The notes beneath the pieces were generated by a model. That model did not search any database and was not told where the DNA came from. It saw only the letters and a list, made by a program, of their open reading frames with translations. The translations under genes were made by a program, and so were the position numbers. A DNA stretch of 64,000 bases from Tsuneonella troitsensis (GTDB lineage Bacteria > Pseudomonadota > Alphaproteobacteria > Sphingomonadales > Sphingomonadaceae), in NCBI RefSeq assembly GCF_001441535.1, contig NZ_LMAU01000005.1, positions 1 to 64,000 of the forward strand, read 5' to 3'. This document shows, in pieces, positions 23,049 through 32,228 of this stretch (positions are counted from its first letter, which is position 1; every line of letters begins with the position of its first letter).

Positions 23049-23420
23049 ATGGCAACCGACCCGCAGATCGAAGAATTCATTAGCGACAGTTTTTCCTCGA
23101 TCTGGGACCTAGAACTGCTGAGCGCCCTGCTCGACCACCCGGACCTTGCGCTATCGCAGGGCGATCTGGTGGAGAAAATGCGTGCGAGCGAACTCGTCGT
23201 TTCGCAAGGCGCTCGCGCATTGGCATCCGCCGGAATGGCATCAATGGACGGCGACGGCCGACTGCAATTTCGCCCCATCAACAATAAAGTAGAGGAGTCG
23301 GCGCGACAAGCGTGCGAGTTTTATCGCCGCTTTCCGGGGCGCGCGCGCCGGCTTATCGTCGCCCGTCAGGCGCCGGGCCTTAATGCCTTTGCCGACGCAT
23401 TTCGGCTGCGCAAGGATTGA
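23049..23420 (+). CDS. hypothetical protein, divergent from the poly-HAMP kinase
   Basis: A 123-residue soluble protein: an acidic N terminus, then LELLSALLDHPDLALSQGDL and a region (VEKMRASELVVSQGARALAS) that resembles a winged-helix or MarR-like helix-turn-helix, although I cannot place it in a named family. A GGAGG ribosome site lies 12 bases before the ATG. It starts the operon with two small membrane proteins and is transcribed away from the giant kinase, from a shared intergenic region. A regulatory role in the same pathway is an inference from position. Confidence 0.7.
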   Translation: MATDPQIEEFISDSFSSIWDLELLSALLDHPDLALSQGDLVEKMRASELVVSQGARALASAGMASMDGDGRLQFRPINNKVEESARQACEFYRRFPGRARRLIVARQAPGLNAFADAFRLRKD

Positions 23421-23422
23421 CC

Positions 23423-23698
23423 ATGATCACTACTGTATCAGATCTCGTCTATCTCCTATGCTTTTTGGCCAGCGCGCTTTGCGCAGGACTGCTCATTCGC
23501 CAATACGCGAGTTCGCGCACGCCAATCCTTCTGTGGAGCGCCGCGTGCTTCGTATTCCTTGCTTTTTCGAACCTTCTGGTCGTCGTCGACCAACTTGTGC
23601 TTACCGAGGCAAGTTTGCGTCCGCCGCGTCTCGTGCTGACACTACTGGCAGTCTCGGTCCTGCTGTTCGGGTTCATCTGGGAAGTGGAGCGCGACTGA
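23423..23698 (+). CDS. small membrane protein, DUF5985-like
   Basis: 91 residues, with three hydrophobic helices (LVYLLCFLASALCAGLLIR, PILLWSAACFVFLAFSNLLV, RLVLTLLAVSVLLFGFIW). The ATG at 23423 has an AAGGA site; the TTG at 23417 is an alternative. The pattern resembles DUF5985 proteins, which in alphaproteobacteria come in adjacent pairs. It follows its upstream gene by two bases. Function unknown. Confidence 0.7.
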   Translation: MITTVSDLVYLLCFLASALCAGLLIRQYASSRTPILLWSAACFVFLAFSNLLVVVDQLVLTEASLRPPRLVLTLLAVSVLLFGFIWEVERD

Positions 23699-23699
23699 C

Positions 23700-23960
23700 A
23701 TGGAGCAGTTTTTATCCGGCGCGGTGGCGATGGGCTTCGCAGTGGCCGGCCTTCTGTTTCTATCCTACTGGCGTCGACTCCGCGAGCGCCTCTTCATGAT
23801 GTTTGCAGTCAGCTTCTTCCTGCTTTCGGCAAACTACACTTGGCTCGCAGTGACAGAAATACCAGCCGAGGAACGCAGCCTCCTATTTTTGGTTCGTCTT
23901 GCAGCATTTGCATTGATTATCGTGGCGATCGTCCAGTCCAATCGGCCCTCATCTCGCTAG
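23700..23960 (+). CDS. small membrane protein, DUF5985-like
   Basis: 86 residues with three hydrophobic helices and the DUF5985-like core SGAVAMGFAVAGLLFLSYWR, then RLFMMFAVSFFLLSANYTWL. It begins one base after the stop of the previous gene, with which it shares size and topology; they are likely a paralogous pair forming a small membrane complex. Function unknown. Confidence 0.75.
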   Translation: MEQFLSGAVAMGFAVAGLLFLSYWRRLRERLFMMFAVSFFLLSANYTWLAVTEIPAEERSLLFLVRLAAFALIIVAIVQSNRPSSR

Positions 23961-24086
23961 AGAGATGGGCGCAGTGCCCGCCTTCCAGCCACTCCTAATG
24001 CGCGCACCCAGAATGCAATTTAGCATCAGATAGCCGTACAATCCCAAGCTGTCGGAACTCGCAGCGTCAAATCTGGTTGGCGGAGA

Positions 24087-24356
24087 ATGGGTTCGATTCG
24101 TCAGATGATCGCTGCCGCCCGGCCAGGCCGTTCGGTGGTCGGCTGGAAACTATTTCAAGCTGATCGCCGCGCGTTGCTCGAACGATTCAGGCCCAAGTAT
24201 GCACGCACGATAGCTGATCACATTACACTTGCTGCTATGGTTGCCGCCGACACACCGCTGCCAGCTGAAACGACAGCCTTTGTGGTCGGCCATGTCGATG
24301 ACGGGCAGGGGGTCGAAGCCGAAAAAGTCCCATATAAATGGCCGGACAAAAGCTGA
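24087..24356 (+). CDS. hypothetical protein, possibly truncated
   Basis: 89 residues. The centre (FRPKYARTIADHITLAAMV, then VVGHVDDGQGVEA) looks like a conserved small protein with an HITL motif reminiscent of 2H phosphoesterase or RNA-repair-like families. The end (EKVPYKWPDKS) looks abrupt, as if the original C terminus was lost. No strong ribosome site is seen. It may be a remnant. Confidence 0.45.
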   Translation: MGSIRQMIAAARPGRSVVGWKLFQADRRALLERFRPKYARTIADHITLAAMVAADTPLPAETTAFVVGHVDDGQGVEAEKVPYKWPDKS

Positions 24357-24694
24357 CCGCGTGCGGGCAGCTTGATCGCCGAAACAAATATCTCCGTCGC
24401 TCTCCACGCCAATTCGCGACCTGGCTGCCGACTGGGAGTTACCCCAGAAACGGTCCAGCACTAACACGCCGGTACGGACATTCTTCGAATGCCGCATTCG
24501 GGATTCACGCCCACGCTACGCCGCTCCCTAGTGATGCATGTTGTTGGCTGAAGGCAGGCTGTGCTTGCCACCCACCAGCTCGCACGAACCGCGTGTTCGG
24601 TTTGTCAGACGACAGCTTGGCGCCTTTTGAAGGCCTCTTACGAAAATACAAACATGATCTCATGAGGCGATCGCGGCGGGGTAGTTGGATTGGT
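24357..24694. other. intergenic region without supported genes
   Basis: About 340 bp between the truncated-looking hypothetical gene and the 3' end of the S41 peptidase. I see no convincing reading frame, RNA gene or terminator. It may hold decayed remains of the upstream gene. Confidence 0.4.
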
Positions 24695-25792
24695 TCATGA
24701 TGAGCGTTTCTTGATCGGAATTGCCGGGGCATGGCTGGCGGAGAGCAGGGCCGCTTGAGCAGCGTCGATGCCGAGGTCTTTTAACACCCATTCCAGTGCC
24801 GCTTCCGGCGGTAGGTCGACGTCCGGCGCAACACCGACCGTCTCCCAATCCTTCCCGGTCACGGGATCGTAGGTCCGCCCTACCGGAATGAAAGCCCCGA
24901 GCTCCCCGGTCAGCTCAATGCCGCCGCCGAAATGATTGGCGCCTGCTGTATGGCTGCCGACTAGCTTGCCGCGGCCGGTGTGCTTCATCGCTAGAGCGAG
25001 GTGCTCCGCCGCTGAGCCGGTACGGCGACTGGTCAGCAGATAAACTTTGGCATCGTGCAGGCGCGCATCGGCATTGGGCTTGGCCCAGTGCTCGCGTACC
25101 GATTCCTGCGGGGTACCGGGCATCAACCGCAGCGTCGGTGTATCGCCGAAGGGTGTGCCCCGCTCTTCCTCGACCGATCGTCGCATGGCCATTGTAACCA
25201 AACGGGTTTCCTTGGCGAACAACCAGGGGAAGATGACGTCCATCTGATCGAGCCCCCCTCCGCGATGCGTCCTTAAATCGAAGATTATGGCGTCGGCGTC
25301 GGCATGATCTGCCATGAACTTCGCCACCTCGGCGGTTTGCGAAGCCTCCGGTGTAAAAGCGTTGATGCGCAGGAAGGCGATGCCGGGTGCGATCCAGCCG
25401 CCCTGTTCCATAACCGGGAAATTGGGACTGGTACCTCCCACGCCCTGCTGATGTTGGGACAGACGTTCGACACGCAGATGACCGTCGGCTGCAACCGCCT
25501 GAAGGTCGGATGTCATGCGGTATGCCGCTTCGTCCGGCGTGAGCGTCGCGTAGCGACCTTCGGCAACGTGGGCGCGGAGCATCGCTGCGTAGGCCTTGCC
25601 CTGTTCCGGATAGACAAACGCCTTCTCCAGCTCGTCGGCGAGGCGACATGCCGCGCCCTCAACTGTCGCCAGGTGCTGGCTTCCCACCGCGCCGCAGATG
25701 GCTGAAGACGTCGGCGCTGCGAAGGCGGTGCTCATCACCGCGGCGCCCGAGAGGGCCAGCGAAACGACGAGACGGAAGAGTGGGGCATGCAT
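24695..25792 (-). CDS. S41 family peptidase
   Basis: A 365-residue exported protein (signal peptide to about AFAAP). An N-terminal helical region (LADELEKAFVYPEQGKAYAAML) is followed by the S41 core: GIAFLRINAFTP, AIIFDLRTHRGGGLDQMD, VYLLTSRRTGSAAEHLA with the catalytic Ser, and GKLVGSHTAGANHFGG. No PDZ domain is evident, as in the IRBP-like subgroup of tail-specific proteases. It acts in the periplasm or outside; the substrate is unknown. It stands alone. Confidence 0.85.
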   Translation of the reverse strand: MHAPLFRLVVSLALSGAAVMSTAFAAPTSSAICGAVGSQHLATVEGAACRLADELEKAFVYPEQGKAYAAMLRAHVAEGRYATLTPDEAAYRMTSDLQAVAADGHLRVERLSQHQQGVGGTSPNFPVMEQGGWIAPGIAFLRINAFTPEASQTAEVAKFMADHADADAIIFDLRTHRGGGLDQMDVIFPWLFAKETRLVTMAMRRSVEEERGTPFGDTPTLRLMPGTPQESVREHWAKPNADARLHDAKVYLLTSRRTGSAAEHLALAMKHTGRGKLVGSHTAGANHFGGGIELTGELGAFIPVGRTYDPVTGKDWETVGVAPDVDLPPEAALEWVLKDLGIDAAQAALLSASHAPAIPIKKRSS

Positions 25793-26019
25793 TCAGACCT
25801 CCAGCCTGTGTGTTGCTCGGCTAGCACACATGCCGGAACGGGCGGGATGTCGCCAACGTCCGCCGACAAACCGCCAACGTTCTTCGACAGAGAAGCGATC
25901 GGCCTGGGACGATTGCGCACTCCAACCGATCAACTACCGATGAGCGGCGGGATTAATCCTGGCCGTCGCTCTCAGCGTCCGTCTCAGGTGCCTACCACCC
26001 CTATCTCTGTGACTAGATA

Positions 26020-26934
26020 CTAGGCCCGAAGGTCGGGTGGGATTGGTGCCATACGATCGGTCGATCCTTGGAAATCCCGCAGCGACAAGAAGGACGAGAG
26101 ATACGGTGTGTCAGGATCCGCGATCCGAGCCGGTGTCCTTCCAGCAAACAGTCGAATTTCCCGGATCATGTGTGACTGATCGTAGAAGTGGTCCTGAACC
26201 GCCATGACGTCGTCGGCCGTGGCATCCGGTCGGGAGAGCAGAACGGCAGCACGAAGCGCGCGATACTTCCGCGCCACGGCCTGAGGAGTCATCCCAAAAT
26301 ACCGCTCGGTAGGGCGCTGCACTTGGCGCATGCTGTATTCAGTTCTGGAGAGCAGATCGGCGAGATGGGGTGACAAAGACTGGGCCAGCCAAGCGCTGAG
26401 GGTTTGAATGAAGCGTACATGTTTGGCCGGCAGCGGCTTAGCTGACGCAATAAGCGCGTCCGAAAAAGTTTCGCTGAGCTGATCATTCGTTAGATTCCGA
26501 AAATTCGAGAGTATCTCCTCTCCGGCATCCACCAGTTGGAGCGGAAGCATGTCCCGGGCATCATGCAGGCGATTGCCAGCCTTTGCGGCGGACAGGCCTG
26601 TCAGGCCAGCCCATCCTATCGGGCTCAGCATTGCACCGAATACCTCCCATGGACCGTTCACCACGAAGGTCGCCGCTGCACTGGTCGGGGTGATGAGCGT
26701 CAATGGATGACTTGGTTCGGCGCGGCCGTCGAGGAATTGGATTGTACCTGACCCGCGGGCCATCAACGCAAATATTCCGATGCTGGAAGGCTGAACGTCG
26801 CGAATGAATTGATCTTCGCAGCGCATGCGGAAGAACGTCGTGACGAGTGACCGGACATCATCACGCGGCGCAATCAACTCCATGCGAAGCGAACTCGCCT
26901 TGGTTAGCTGCGGTGGGCGTACCTTGTCTTTCAA
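26020..26934 (-). CDS. AraC family transcriptional regulator
   Basis: About 304 residues. The N-terminal half (SSIGIFALMARGSGTIQFLDG, LITPTSAAATFVV) is a ligand-sensing domain. The C-terminal part has the AraC HTH pattern in MRQVQRPTERYFGMTPQAVARKYRALRAAVLL, with a second helix in HFYDQSHMIREIRLFAGRTP. Start choice is unclear (26934, or 26883 at MELIAPRDD). The nearest genes do not suggest its target. Confidence 0.82.
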   Translation of the reverse strand: MKDKVRPPQLTKASSLRMELIAPRDDVRSLVTTFFRMRCEDQFIRDVQPSSIGIFALMARGSGTIQFLDGRAEPSHPLTLITPTSAAATFVVNGPWEVFGAMLSPIGWAGLTGLSAAKAGNRLHDARDMLPLQLVDAGEEILSNFRNLTNDQLSETFSDALIASAKPLPAKHVRFIQTLSAWLAQSLSPHLADLLSRTEYSMRQVQRPTERYFGMTPQAVARKYRALRAAVLLSRPDATADDVMAVQDHFYDQSHMIREIRLFAGRTPARIADPDTPYLSSFLSLRDFQGSTDRMAPIPPDLRA

Positions 26935-27036
26935 GGGTGGTATGCGCGTATGGCAATCTAGTTGGTACCGGCCAGAGGACCGAAGGGAACCGAAACTCGT
27001 GCGCAGAGACCTATCTGCGACCTCTTTTCGATGATC

Positions 27037-27108
27037 TTAGAACAGCCAGATAAACACCAGAATGGCCAAGATGACGACGACGATGGTTGGTATGCCAAAT
27101 CTTCGCAT
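27037..27108 (-). CDS. 23-residue single-span membrane peptide
   Basis: A short frame from ATG at 27108 to TAA at 27037, with a GGAGAAGAAC ribosome site at correct spacing. It starts MRRFGIPTIVVV and continues as one hydrophobic helix ending VFIWLF. Two arginines at the N terminus favour insertion with the N terminus inside. The clean ribosome site and helix suggest a real small gene; its role is unknown. Confidence 0.55.
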   Translation of the reverse strand: MRRFGIPTIVVVILAILVFIWLF

Positions 27109-27381
27109 TGTTCTTCTCCATGAGTGCAAGCTCAAAGCGGCACGTTGCCCAAATGACTAGAAGGTACGGGGGGTTCCGTGAGCCGCCCACAGCCCGCTCC
27201 GTCCGAAAGTGCAATGTCCCCACCACTCATCGAAAGTGGAAATTGATGTGACCATCGGGCGTGACGATATTGAACAACTGAATTTGGGCACAAGAGAGGC
27301 GAGCGCTAATCTCCGATAAAGGATTGCACGGCGGGACCGCAGGAGGCTGGCAAGCGATAAGCTGCCGCGTCAATAAATTCC

Positions 27382-27413
27382 AAGGAGGGCGGGCGGCCAA
27401 AGCTGCCCTCCTT
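27382..27413 (-). terminator. hairpin terminator of the 27.4-kb hypothetical gene
   Basis: Arms AAGGAGGGC and GCCCTCCTT pair perfectly around 14 bases. On the minus strand it begins at the stop codon of the hypothetical gene and is followed by GGAATTTATTG, moderately T-rich. Confidence 0.5.
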
Positions 27414-27646
27414 TATAGTTTTAGCGTCGAGCGGTCAGCGTCCCTTGCATCGACGCTCTCCCCAGCCTCTTCGAGGATCGTCTCTATCTCGGCAATGTGC
27501 TGGATGTTCGTCGCAATCGAATCCTCTGTCGTATCGATCTGCACGCCATCTTTAAGCATGCTCGTGCCGATATGGCCCGATATCATCAAAGAGGTAGCCT
27601 TCAGCTTACGCTTCCGCTCATTTCTCAGAAAGTCGTGCCAGGTCAT
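27413..27646 (-). CDS. hypothetical protein
   Basis: A 77-residue protein that I do not recognise: a basic start (WHDFLRNERKRKLKATSLM) and an acidic second half (IAEIETILEEAGESVDARDA). An AAAGAG stretch precedes the ATG. It overlaps the end of an upstream disrupted frame by 29 bases and is followed by a hairpin terminator, so transcription on this strand is plausible. Confidence 0.45.
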   Translation of the reverse strand: MTWHDFLRNERKRKLKATSLMISGHIGTSMLKDGVQIDTTEDSIATNIQHIAEIETILEEAGESVDARDADRSTLKL

Positions 27647-27993
27647 TCTTAATCTCTTTAGCTAAAACGGCCCGGGCCGGCCATTGCGGGACCAGGCTAA
27701 TTTTACCTAGCCGAAGATCCACGTCGCAGAGCCGGCCAGGATCGACCCCATTGGCCGCGAGGTGATTTAGGCTGTCCGTATCGTCCCGCCCGACCGAACT
27801 GCAGCGGGATTTGTTCAAACACGGTCGGATGCAAAGCTCCCTTGAAATGGACGCCGACCGATATGCAATTCAATACCTCAACCCTCTTGGCAGCCTGACG
27901 AGTCTCTCGAACAGTCGAAATTAGCTTGCTAGTAAACACCTCGCCTGATCTGGACAATCTACTGCTTTTCAGCCCTACTGCTTTCGTCGGCAT
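27618..27993 (-). pseudogene. hypothetical gene broken by a frameshift
   Basis: Two frames join into one plausible protein. The first (from ATG at 27993) reads to about 27800 with VEVLNCISVGVHFKGAL and FEQIPLQFGR; the second continues RDDTDSLNHLAANGVDPGRL, DVDLRLGKISLVPQWP and ends NDLARLSEK just before the next gene. The shift lies in the GGTCGGGCGGGACG stretch near 27790-27800. I do not recognise the family. Either a real lesion or a sequencing error. Confidence 0.4.
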
Positions 27994-28446
27994 GACTGAT
28001 GTAGAGGCGCTTAGCCGACCAGGCAGCTTTTGAGCCGGGAGCGGACAGGCAGCTTCAGGCGGCCGAATTACGTAAGCGGCCGTTTCGCGTGACCAAAATT
28101 ACCTGTGATGGGGCGCTACCCGGCGACTTGCGGGATGCTGTCAAATGGTGGCCGTAGCGGGGGCAACCTCACTCCAGAGCGGCCTTTGTGCCCTCCACTA
28201 TCGCGAGTACGGTAGTAGGACTCGATTTGGCAGCCGAAATTGGGCTGATAGCGACTGCCAGCCCATACGATCGGTCAGTCGTGGGCGACCGTTTTGCGAT
28301 CAAGAGCTGCGCTGAAGACGCGCTACTCGTCGTCTTCAGGCTAATCAGACGGTTTCCGTCGCGGGGTAACATCACCTCTCCCTCAACAGTGCTATCCTCG
28401 TGGTGACCGCTGGTTCTTTCTGCGCGGAAGAGAAATTCCGCCGATT
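27994..28446. other. intergenic region upstream of nnrS
   Basis: About 450 bp without a gene I can support. Two opposed frames of about 70 codons (28169-28406) overlap each other and show no ribosome site or family resemblance. The region ends in an FNR-type box. Confidence 0.4.
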
Positions 28447-28460
28447 ATGATTCAAGTCAA
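28447..28460 (+). promoter_or_regulatory. FNR-type box upstream of nnrS
   Basis: ATGATTCAAGTCAA matches the FNR/Anr/Dnr consensus TTGAT-N4-ATCAA at 8 of 10 positions. If it acts at -41.5, transcription would begin near 28495, about 45 bases before the chosen nnrS start. Confidence 0.5.
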
Positions 28461-28539
28461 TCCAAGCGGGCCAACCTTTACCTACGGGGTGCAGTGGCTA
28501 CGAGTAGGAGCAATGGCGTTGCAAACAAGGGGTGAACAA

Positions 28540-29733
28540 ATGCTAGCGTTGCGGCGGTCCAGGATGGCCGCTGCACCGGCGTTCCTGCGGGGCGGCTTCC
28601 GCCCGTTTTTTCTTGGCGGGGCGACTTGGGCGCTCGTTGCACTTTCGCTTTGGTTGATCGCGCTCGCAGGCGGGCTCACCCTGCCCACCGGCTTCGACCC
28701 GCTTCCGTGGCATCGTCACGAAATGCTGTTCGGGTTCGTCGGGGCGGTCGTCGCCGGATTCCTTCTTACGGCTATTCCGAACTGGACCGGGCGCCTCCCG
28801 ATCGCCGGCGCGCCGCTGCTCGCGCTGTTCGCTCTATGGCTCGCCGGGCGTGCAGCGGTGCTCTTTTCGGCAAGCGTCGGAATGGGGCTGGCGGCCGTGA
28901 TCGACGTCGGCTTTTACCTGGTGGTCGCTGCGCTGGCCGGGCGCGAAGTACTGGCAGCAAAGAATCGGAACTTGCCGGTTGTGGGGCTCGTGATCCTGTT
29001 CGGAGGCGCCAATGCGGTCGATCACGCGGCGGCGCTGGGGCTAGTCGCCGACGAAGGCCTCGGCTGGCGGTGCGGGCTTTCGCTGGTGGTGGTGATGATC
29101 TCACTCATCGGCGGGCGGATAATCCCCTCGTTTACCCGCAACTGGCTGACCAAGCAGGGTGTCCGCGACGGGCTCCCCGGGCAGCCCGTGTTGTTTGACC
29201 TCATCACGATCGGCTTTACCGCCGTCTCACTGGCAATCTGGATCGCTGCTCCTGACAGCATTCCGGCGGGCGTCGGGTTGGGCCTCGCAGGCATGCTCCA
29301 GATCGTCAGGCTCGCGCGGTGGAAGGGCCTGAGGACGTTTCGCGATCCGCTCGTCGTCATTCTCCACATCGGTTACGCATGGATTCCGGTCGGGCTTGTT
29401 CTGCTTGCCGGTTCGATCTTCGATCCGGCTATCCTGCGTTCGGCCGCGATCCACGCACTCACGGCAGGGGCGATGGGGACGATGATCCTGGCGGTGATGA
29501 CACGGGCGACGCTGGGGCACACCGGTCGCGAGCTGCGCGCCGGACCGGCGACAGTGATTCTCTACGCGCTAGTGTGCGTAGGGGCGGTCCTACGCGTCGC
29601 CGCTCCGCTCGACCTCGTCGACTACACGTTGGGAATGGAAGTGTCGGCACTCGCGTGGGGCGGCGCGTTCGTGGTCTTCCTAGCGGCTTACGGCCCGATC
29701 CTGCTCGCGCCTCGCCTCGATGAAAAGAACTAG
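28540..29733 (+). CDS. nnrS: NnrS family heme-copper membrane protein
   Basis: A 397-residue membrane protein with about 12 helices and the NnrS pattern: FLRGGFRPFFLGGATWALV, PLPWHRHEMLFGFVGAVVAGFLLTAIPNWTGR, GGRIIPSFTRNWL, and HALTAGAMGTMILAVMTRATLGHTGR. NnrS proteins bind heme and copper and protect cells from nitric oxide stress; genes lie in nitrate and denitrification clusters. The ATG at 28540 is preferred because AAGGGG lies seven bases upstream and the FNR box would sit inside a longer version. It heads the anaerobic locus. Confidence 0.9.
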   Translation: MLALRRSRMAAAPAFLRGGFRPFFLGGATWALVALSLWLIALAGGLTLPTGFDPLPWHRHEMLFGFVGAVVAGFLLTAIPNWTGRLPIAGAPLLALFALWLAGRAAVLFSASVGMGLAAVIDVGFYLVVAALAGREVLAAKNRNLPVVGLVILFGGANAVDHAAALGLVADEGLGWRCGLSLVVVMISLIGGRIIPSFTRNWLTKQGVRDGLPGQPVLFDLITIGFTAVSLAIWIAAPDSIPAGVGLGLAGMLQIVRLARWKGLRTFRDPLVVILHIGYAWIPVGLVLLAGSIFDPAILRSAAIHALTAGAMGTMILAVMTRATLGHTGRELRAGPATVILYALVCVGAVLRVAAPLDLVDYTLGMEVSALAWGGAFVVFLAAYGPILLAPRLDEKN

Positions 29734-29829
29734 CGGACGGTTGCGAAATCTCGACTGCAATGCGCTGGATCAACGGCCGCGCGAAATCTGCTGACATCCT
29801 CGATCTAAGGGACGGGAAAGGGTCGGCCA

Positions 29830-32052
29830 ATGCAGTTTGACGTGAAGCTCGCGAAGGAAATCTGGCAGTCGAAGTACCGTTACACGCCGCCTGAGGGTCT
29901 GGGTGATACGGACTACACGGCGACCGCGTTGCGGGTCGCGTGCGCGATCGCCGAGGCCGAAGAGCCTGCCTCGCGAGAGAAATGGCAGGACCTGTTCTTC
30001 GAGGCCGTTCGCGATTTCCGCTTTATCCCGGCTGGTCGCGTGATAGCGGGAGCGGGCACCGGGCGCTCGGTAACGCTGTTCAATTGCTTCGTAATGGGCA
30101 CGATCCCCGACAGCTTGGAGGGGATCTTTGCTCACCTGCGGGAAGCGGCGATCACCATGCAGCAGGGCGGCGGAGTGGGGATGGATTTCTCGACTATCAG
30201 GCCCAACGGAAGCCGCGTGGAGGGGGTCGGCGCGGATGCATCGGGCCCATTGTCGTTCATGGATTGCTGGGACGCGATGTGCCGCACGGTGCACTCGGCA
30301 GGCCAGCGGCGGGGCGCCATGATGGGCTGCCTGCGGATCGACCACCCGGACATCGAGGCCTTCATCGACGCTAAGCGCGATCCCGTCAGGCTGCGAAATT
30401 TCAATGTCTCGGTTCTTGTCCCGGACGCCTTCATGGCGGCACTCGCCGCCGACGCGGACTGGGCACTCGTCTTCGGCGAAACCGTTCACCGCACCGTGCG
30501 GGCGCGCGACCTTTGGGAAAGGCTCATGCGCGCGACATACGACTGCGCGGAACCCGGGGTTATCTTCGTGGATCGCGTCAATCAGGCGAATAATCTCGCC
30601 CACTGCGAGACGATCAGCGCCAGCAATCCGTGCGGCGAGCAGATGCTACCGCCGTACGGCGCATGCCTGCTGGGGTCGCTCAATCTCGCCCGACTGGTCG
30701 AGCGTAAGTTCGAGGACGACGCCGCGCTTGACGAGGTCGCGTTGGCGGACCTCACCCGCACGGCAGTGCGGATGCTAGACAACGTGATCGATATTTCACG
30801 CTATCCGCTCGCGGAGCAGGAGGCCGAAGCTAAGGCCAAGCGGAGGATCGGGCTGGGCATCACCGGTTTGGCCGATGCCCTGCTCTTCTGTGGCGCCGCC
30901 TATGGCGGAAGCCGAGCGGTCGAACTGACCCGCCGCTGGTTGTCCGTCATCAAACGCGAGGCCTATCGCGCCTCGGCCCTGCTGGCAGACGAGAAGGGGC
31001 CGTTCCCACTTTATGTCCCGGCCATGCTCAATCAGCCAAATTTACTCGACCTTGATGAGGACGTCCGGTCGCTGATCGCCGAGCATGGTCTGCGCAACGG
31101 GTGTCTTACCTCGATCGCACCGACGGGCACGACTTCGCTGCTGGCCGGAAATGTCTCGTCCGGGATCGAACCCGTGTTTGCATACGCGTACGAACGACGG
31201 ATCCTGCAAGCCGACGGATCGGCCCGCATGGAGCCGGTTGAGGATTACGCCATGCAGGTCTGGCGGACCGTGAAGGGAGACGCGCCGCCGCCGGAGGAGC
31301 TGTTTGTCAGCGCGCAGACGCTCAAGCCGTCGGATCATCTGGCAATGCAGGCAGCGGCACAGGCGTTGGTGGACAGCTCCATTTCCAAGACCGTCAATTG
31401 CCCAGAGGATATCGCTTTCGACGACTTCACCGACATCTACGTCGAAGGTTATCGACTCGGCTGCAAGGGGCTCACAACCTACCGACCCAACTCCATCACC
31501 GGATCGGTGCTCAAGGTCAAAGGTGAGAATCCCCCAGCATTGGCTCCGGAGGCCGAGCAGACGCTTTCGGCGCGTGCGGAGGCGCTGCACGGCCAGACCT
31601 ACAAGCTCAAGTGGCCCGACAGCGCACATGCGGTCTATGTCACGATCAACGATGTGGACACGCCAGCTGGCCGGCGGCCGTTCGAGATTTTCATCAACTC
31701 GAAGAACATGGAACATTACGCTTGGACGGTCGGCGTCACCAGGATGATCTCGGCGGTGTTCCGACGCGGCGGTGACGTGTCTTTCGTGCCGGAGGAGCTC
31801 AAGGCGGTGTTCGATCCGCGCGGGGGCGCGTGGATGCAGGGTAAGTACGTCCCTTCACTCTTGGCGGCCATCGGCGGGGTGATCGAGCGACACATGGGTT
31901 TGGCGCAACCCTCACTCCCCCTGGATGAGCCGCGTTCCAGACAACAGATCACTTCTCCTCGGGCGTGCTGCAGCCAGTGTGGTGCGGCCGCGGTGATCAA
32001 GGTCGAGGGATGCGCGAACTGCCTTGAGTGCGGTTACTCGAAGTGCGGATAA
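29830..32052 (+). CDS. nrdJ: adenosylcobalamin-dependent ribonucleotide reductase
   Basis: A 740-residue class II ribonucleotide reductase. Visible are RFIPAGRVIAGAG, the redox Cys in SVTLFNCFVMGT, the active-site ISASNPCGEQMLPPYGACLL (NPCGE with the thiyl Cys and Glu), SIAPTGTTSLLAGNVSSGIEP, and a C-terminal Cys-rich tail (CSQCG, CANCLECGYSKCG) that shuttles electrons. It makes deoxynucleotides without oxygen, using vitamin B12. Its place between nnrS and the nar genes suggests it supplies dNTPs during nitrate respiration. Confidence 0.93.
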   Translation: MQFDVKLAKEIWQSKYRYTPPEGLGDTDYTATALRVACAIAEAEEPASREKWQDLFFEAVRDFRFIPAGRVIAGAGTGRSVTLFNCFVMGTIPDSLEGIFAHLREAAITMQQGGGVGMDFSTIRPNGSRVEGVGADASGPLSFMDCWDAMCRTVHSAGQRRGAMMGCLRIDHPDIEAFIDAKRDPVRLRNFNVSVLVPDAFMAALAADADWALVFGETVHRTVRARDLWERLMRATYDCAEPGVIFVDRVNQANNLAHCETISASNPCGEQMLPPYGACLLGSLNLARLVERKFEDDAALDEVALADLTRTAVRMLDNVIDISRYPLAEQEAEAKAKRRIGLGITGLADALLFCGAAYGGSRAVELTRRWLSVIKREAYRASALLADEKGPFPLYVPAMLNQPNLLDLDEDVRSLIAEHGLRNGCLTSIAPTGTTSLLAGNVSSGIEPVFAYAYERRILQADGSARMEPVEDYAMQVWRTVKGDAPPPEELFVSAQTLKPSDHLAMQAAAQALVDSSISKTVNCPEDIAFDDFTDIYVEGYRLGCKGLTTYRPNSITGSVLKVKGENPPALAPEAEQTLSARAEALHGQTYKLKWPDSAHAVYVTINDVDTPAGRRPFEIFINSKNMEHYAWTVGVTRMISAVFRRGGDVSFVPEELKAVFDPRGGAWMQGKYVPSLLAAIGGVIERHMGLAQPSLPLDEPRSRQQITSPRACCSQCGAAAVIKVEGCANCLECGYSKCG

Positions 32053-32154
32053 ATACTCGTCATACGGCGCAGGAACGATGTTCGCGCTTGGAGGGCGAGC
32101 GCCGATCAAACGCGGCGGACTGCCAATCAGATGAGCCGTACGGGCAGCACACGA

Positions 32155-32168
32155 TTGATTCACATCGC
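32155..32168 (+). promoter_or_regulatory. FNR-type box upstream of moaA
   Basis: TTGATTCACATCGC matches TTGAT-N4-ATCAA at 8 of 10 positions, with the left half perfect. A start point 41.5 bases from its centre would be near 32203, about 26 bases before the proposed GTG start of moaA. Confidence 0.4.
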
Positions 32169-32228
32169 AAACCCGGCCACATTCCAATTCAGGTCAGTGA
32201 CGAATCTTACGGGAGGCGTGCGGACAGG

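Noticed and set aside
28169-28406. Two opposed frames of about 70 codons before nnrS
   Set aside because: They overlap each other, have no ribosome site, and neither resembles a known protein.
29745-29775. Possible FNR box before nrdJ (ATGCGCTGGATCAA)
   Set aside because: Only one half matches; 7 of 10 positions is too weak to claim.
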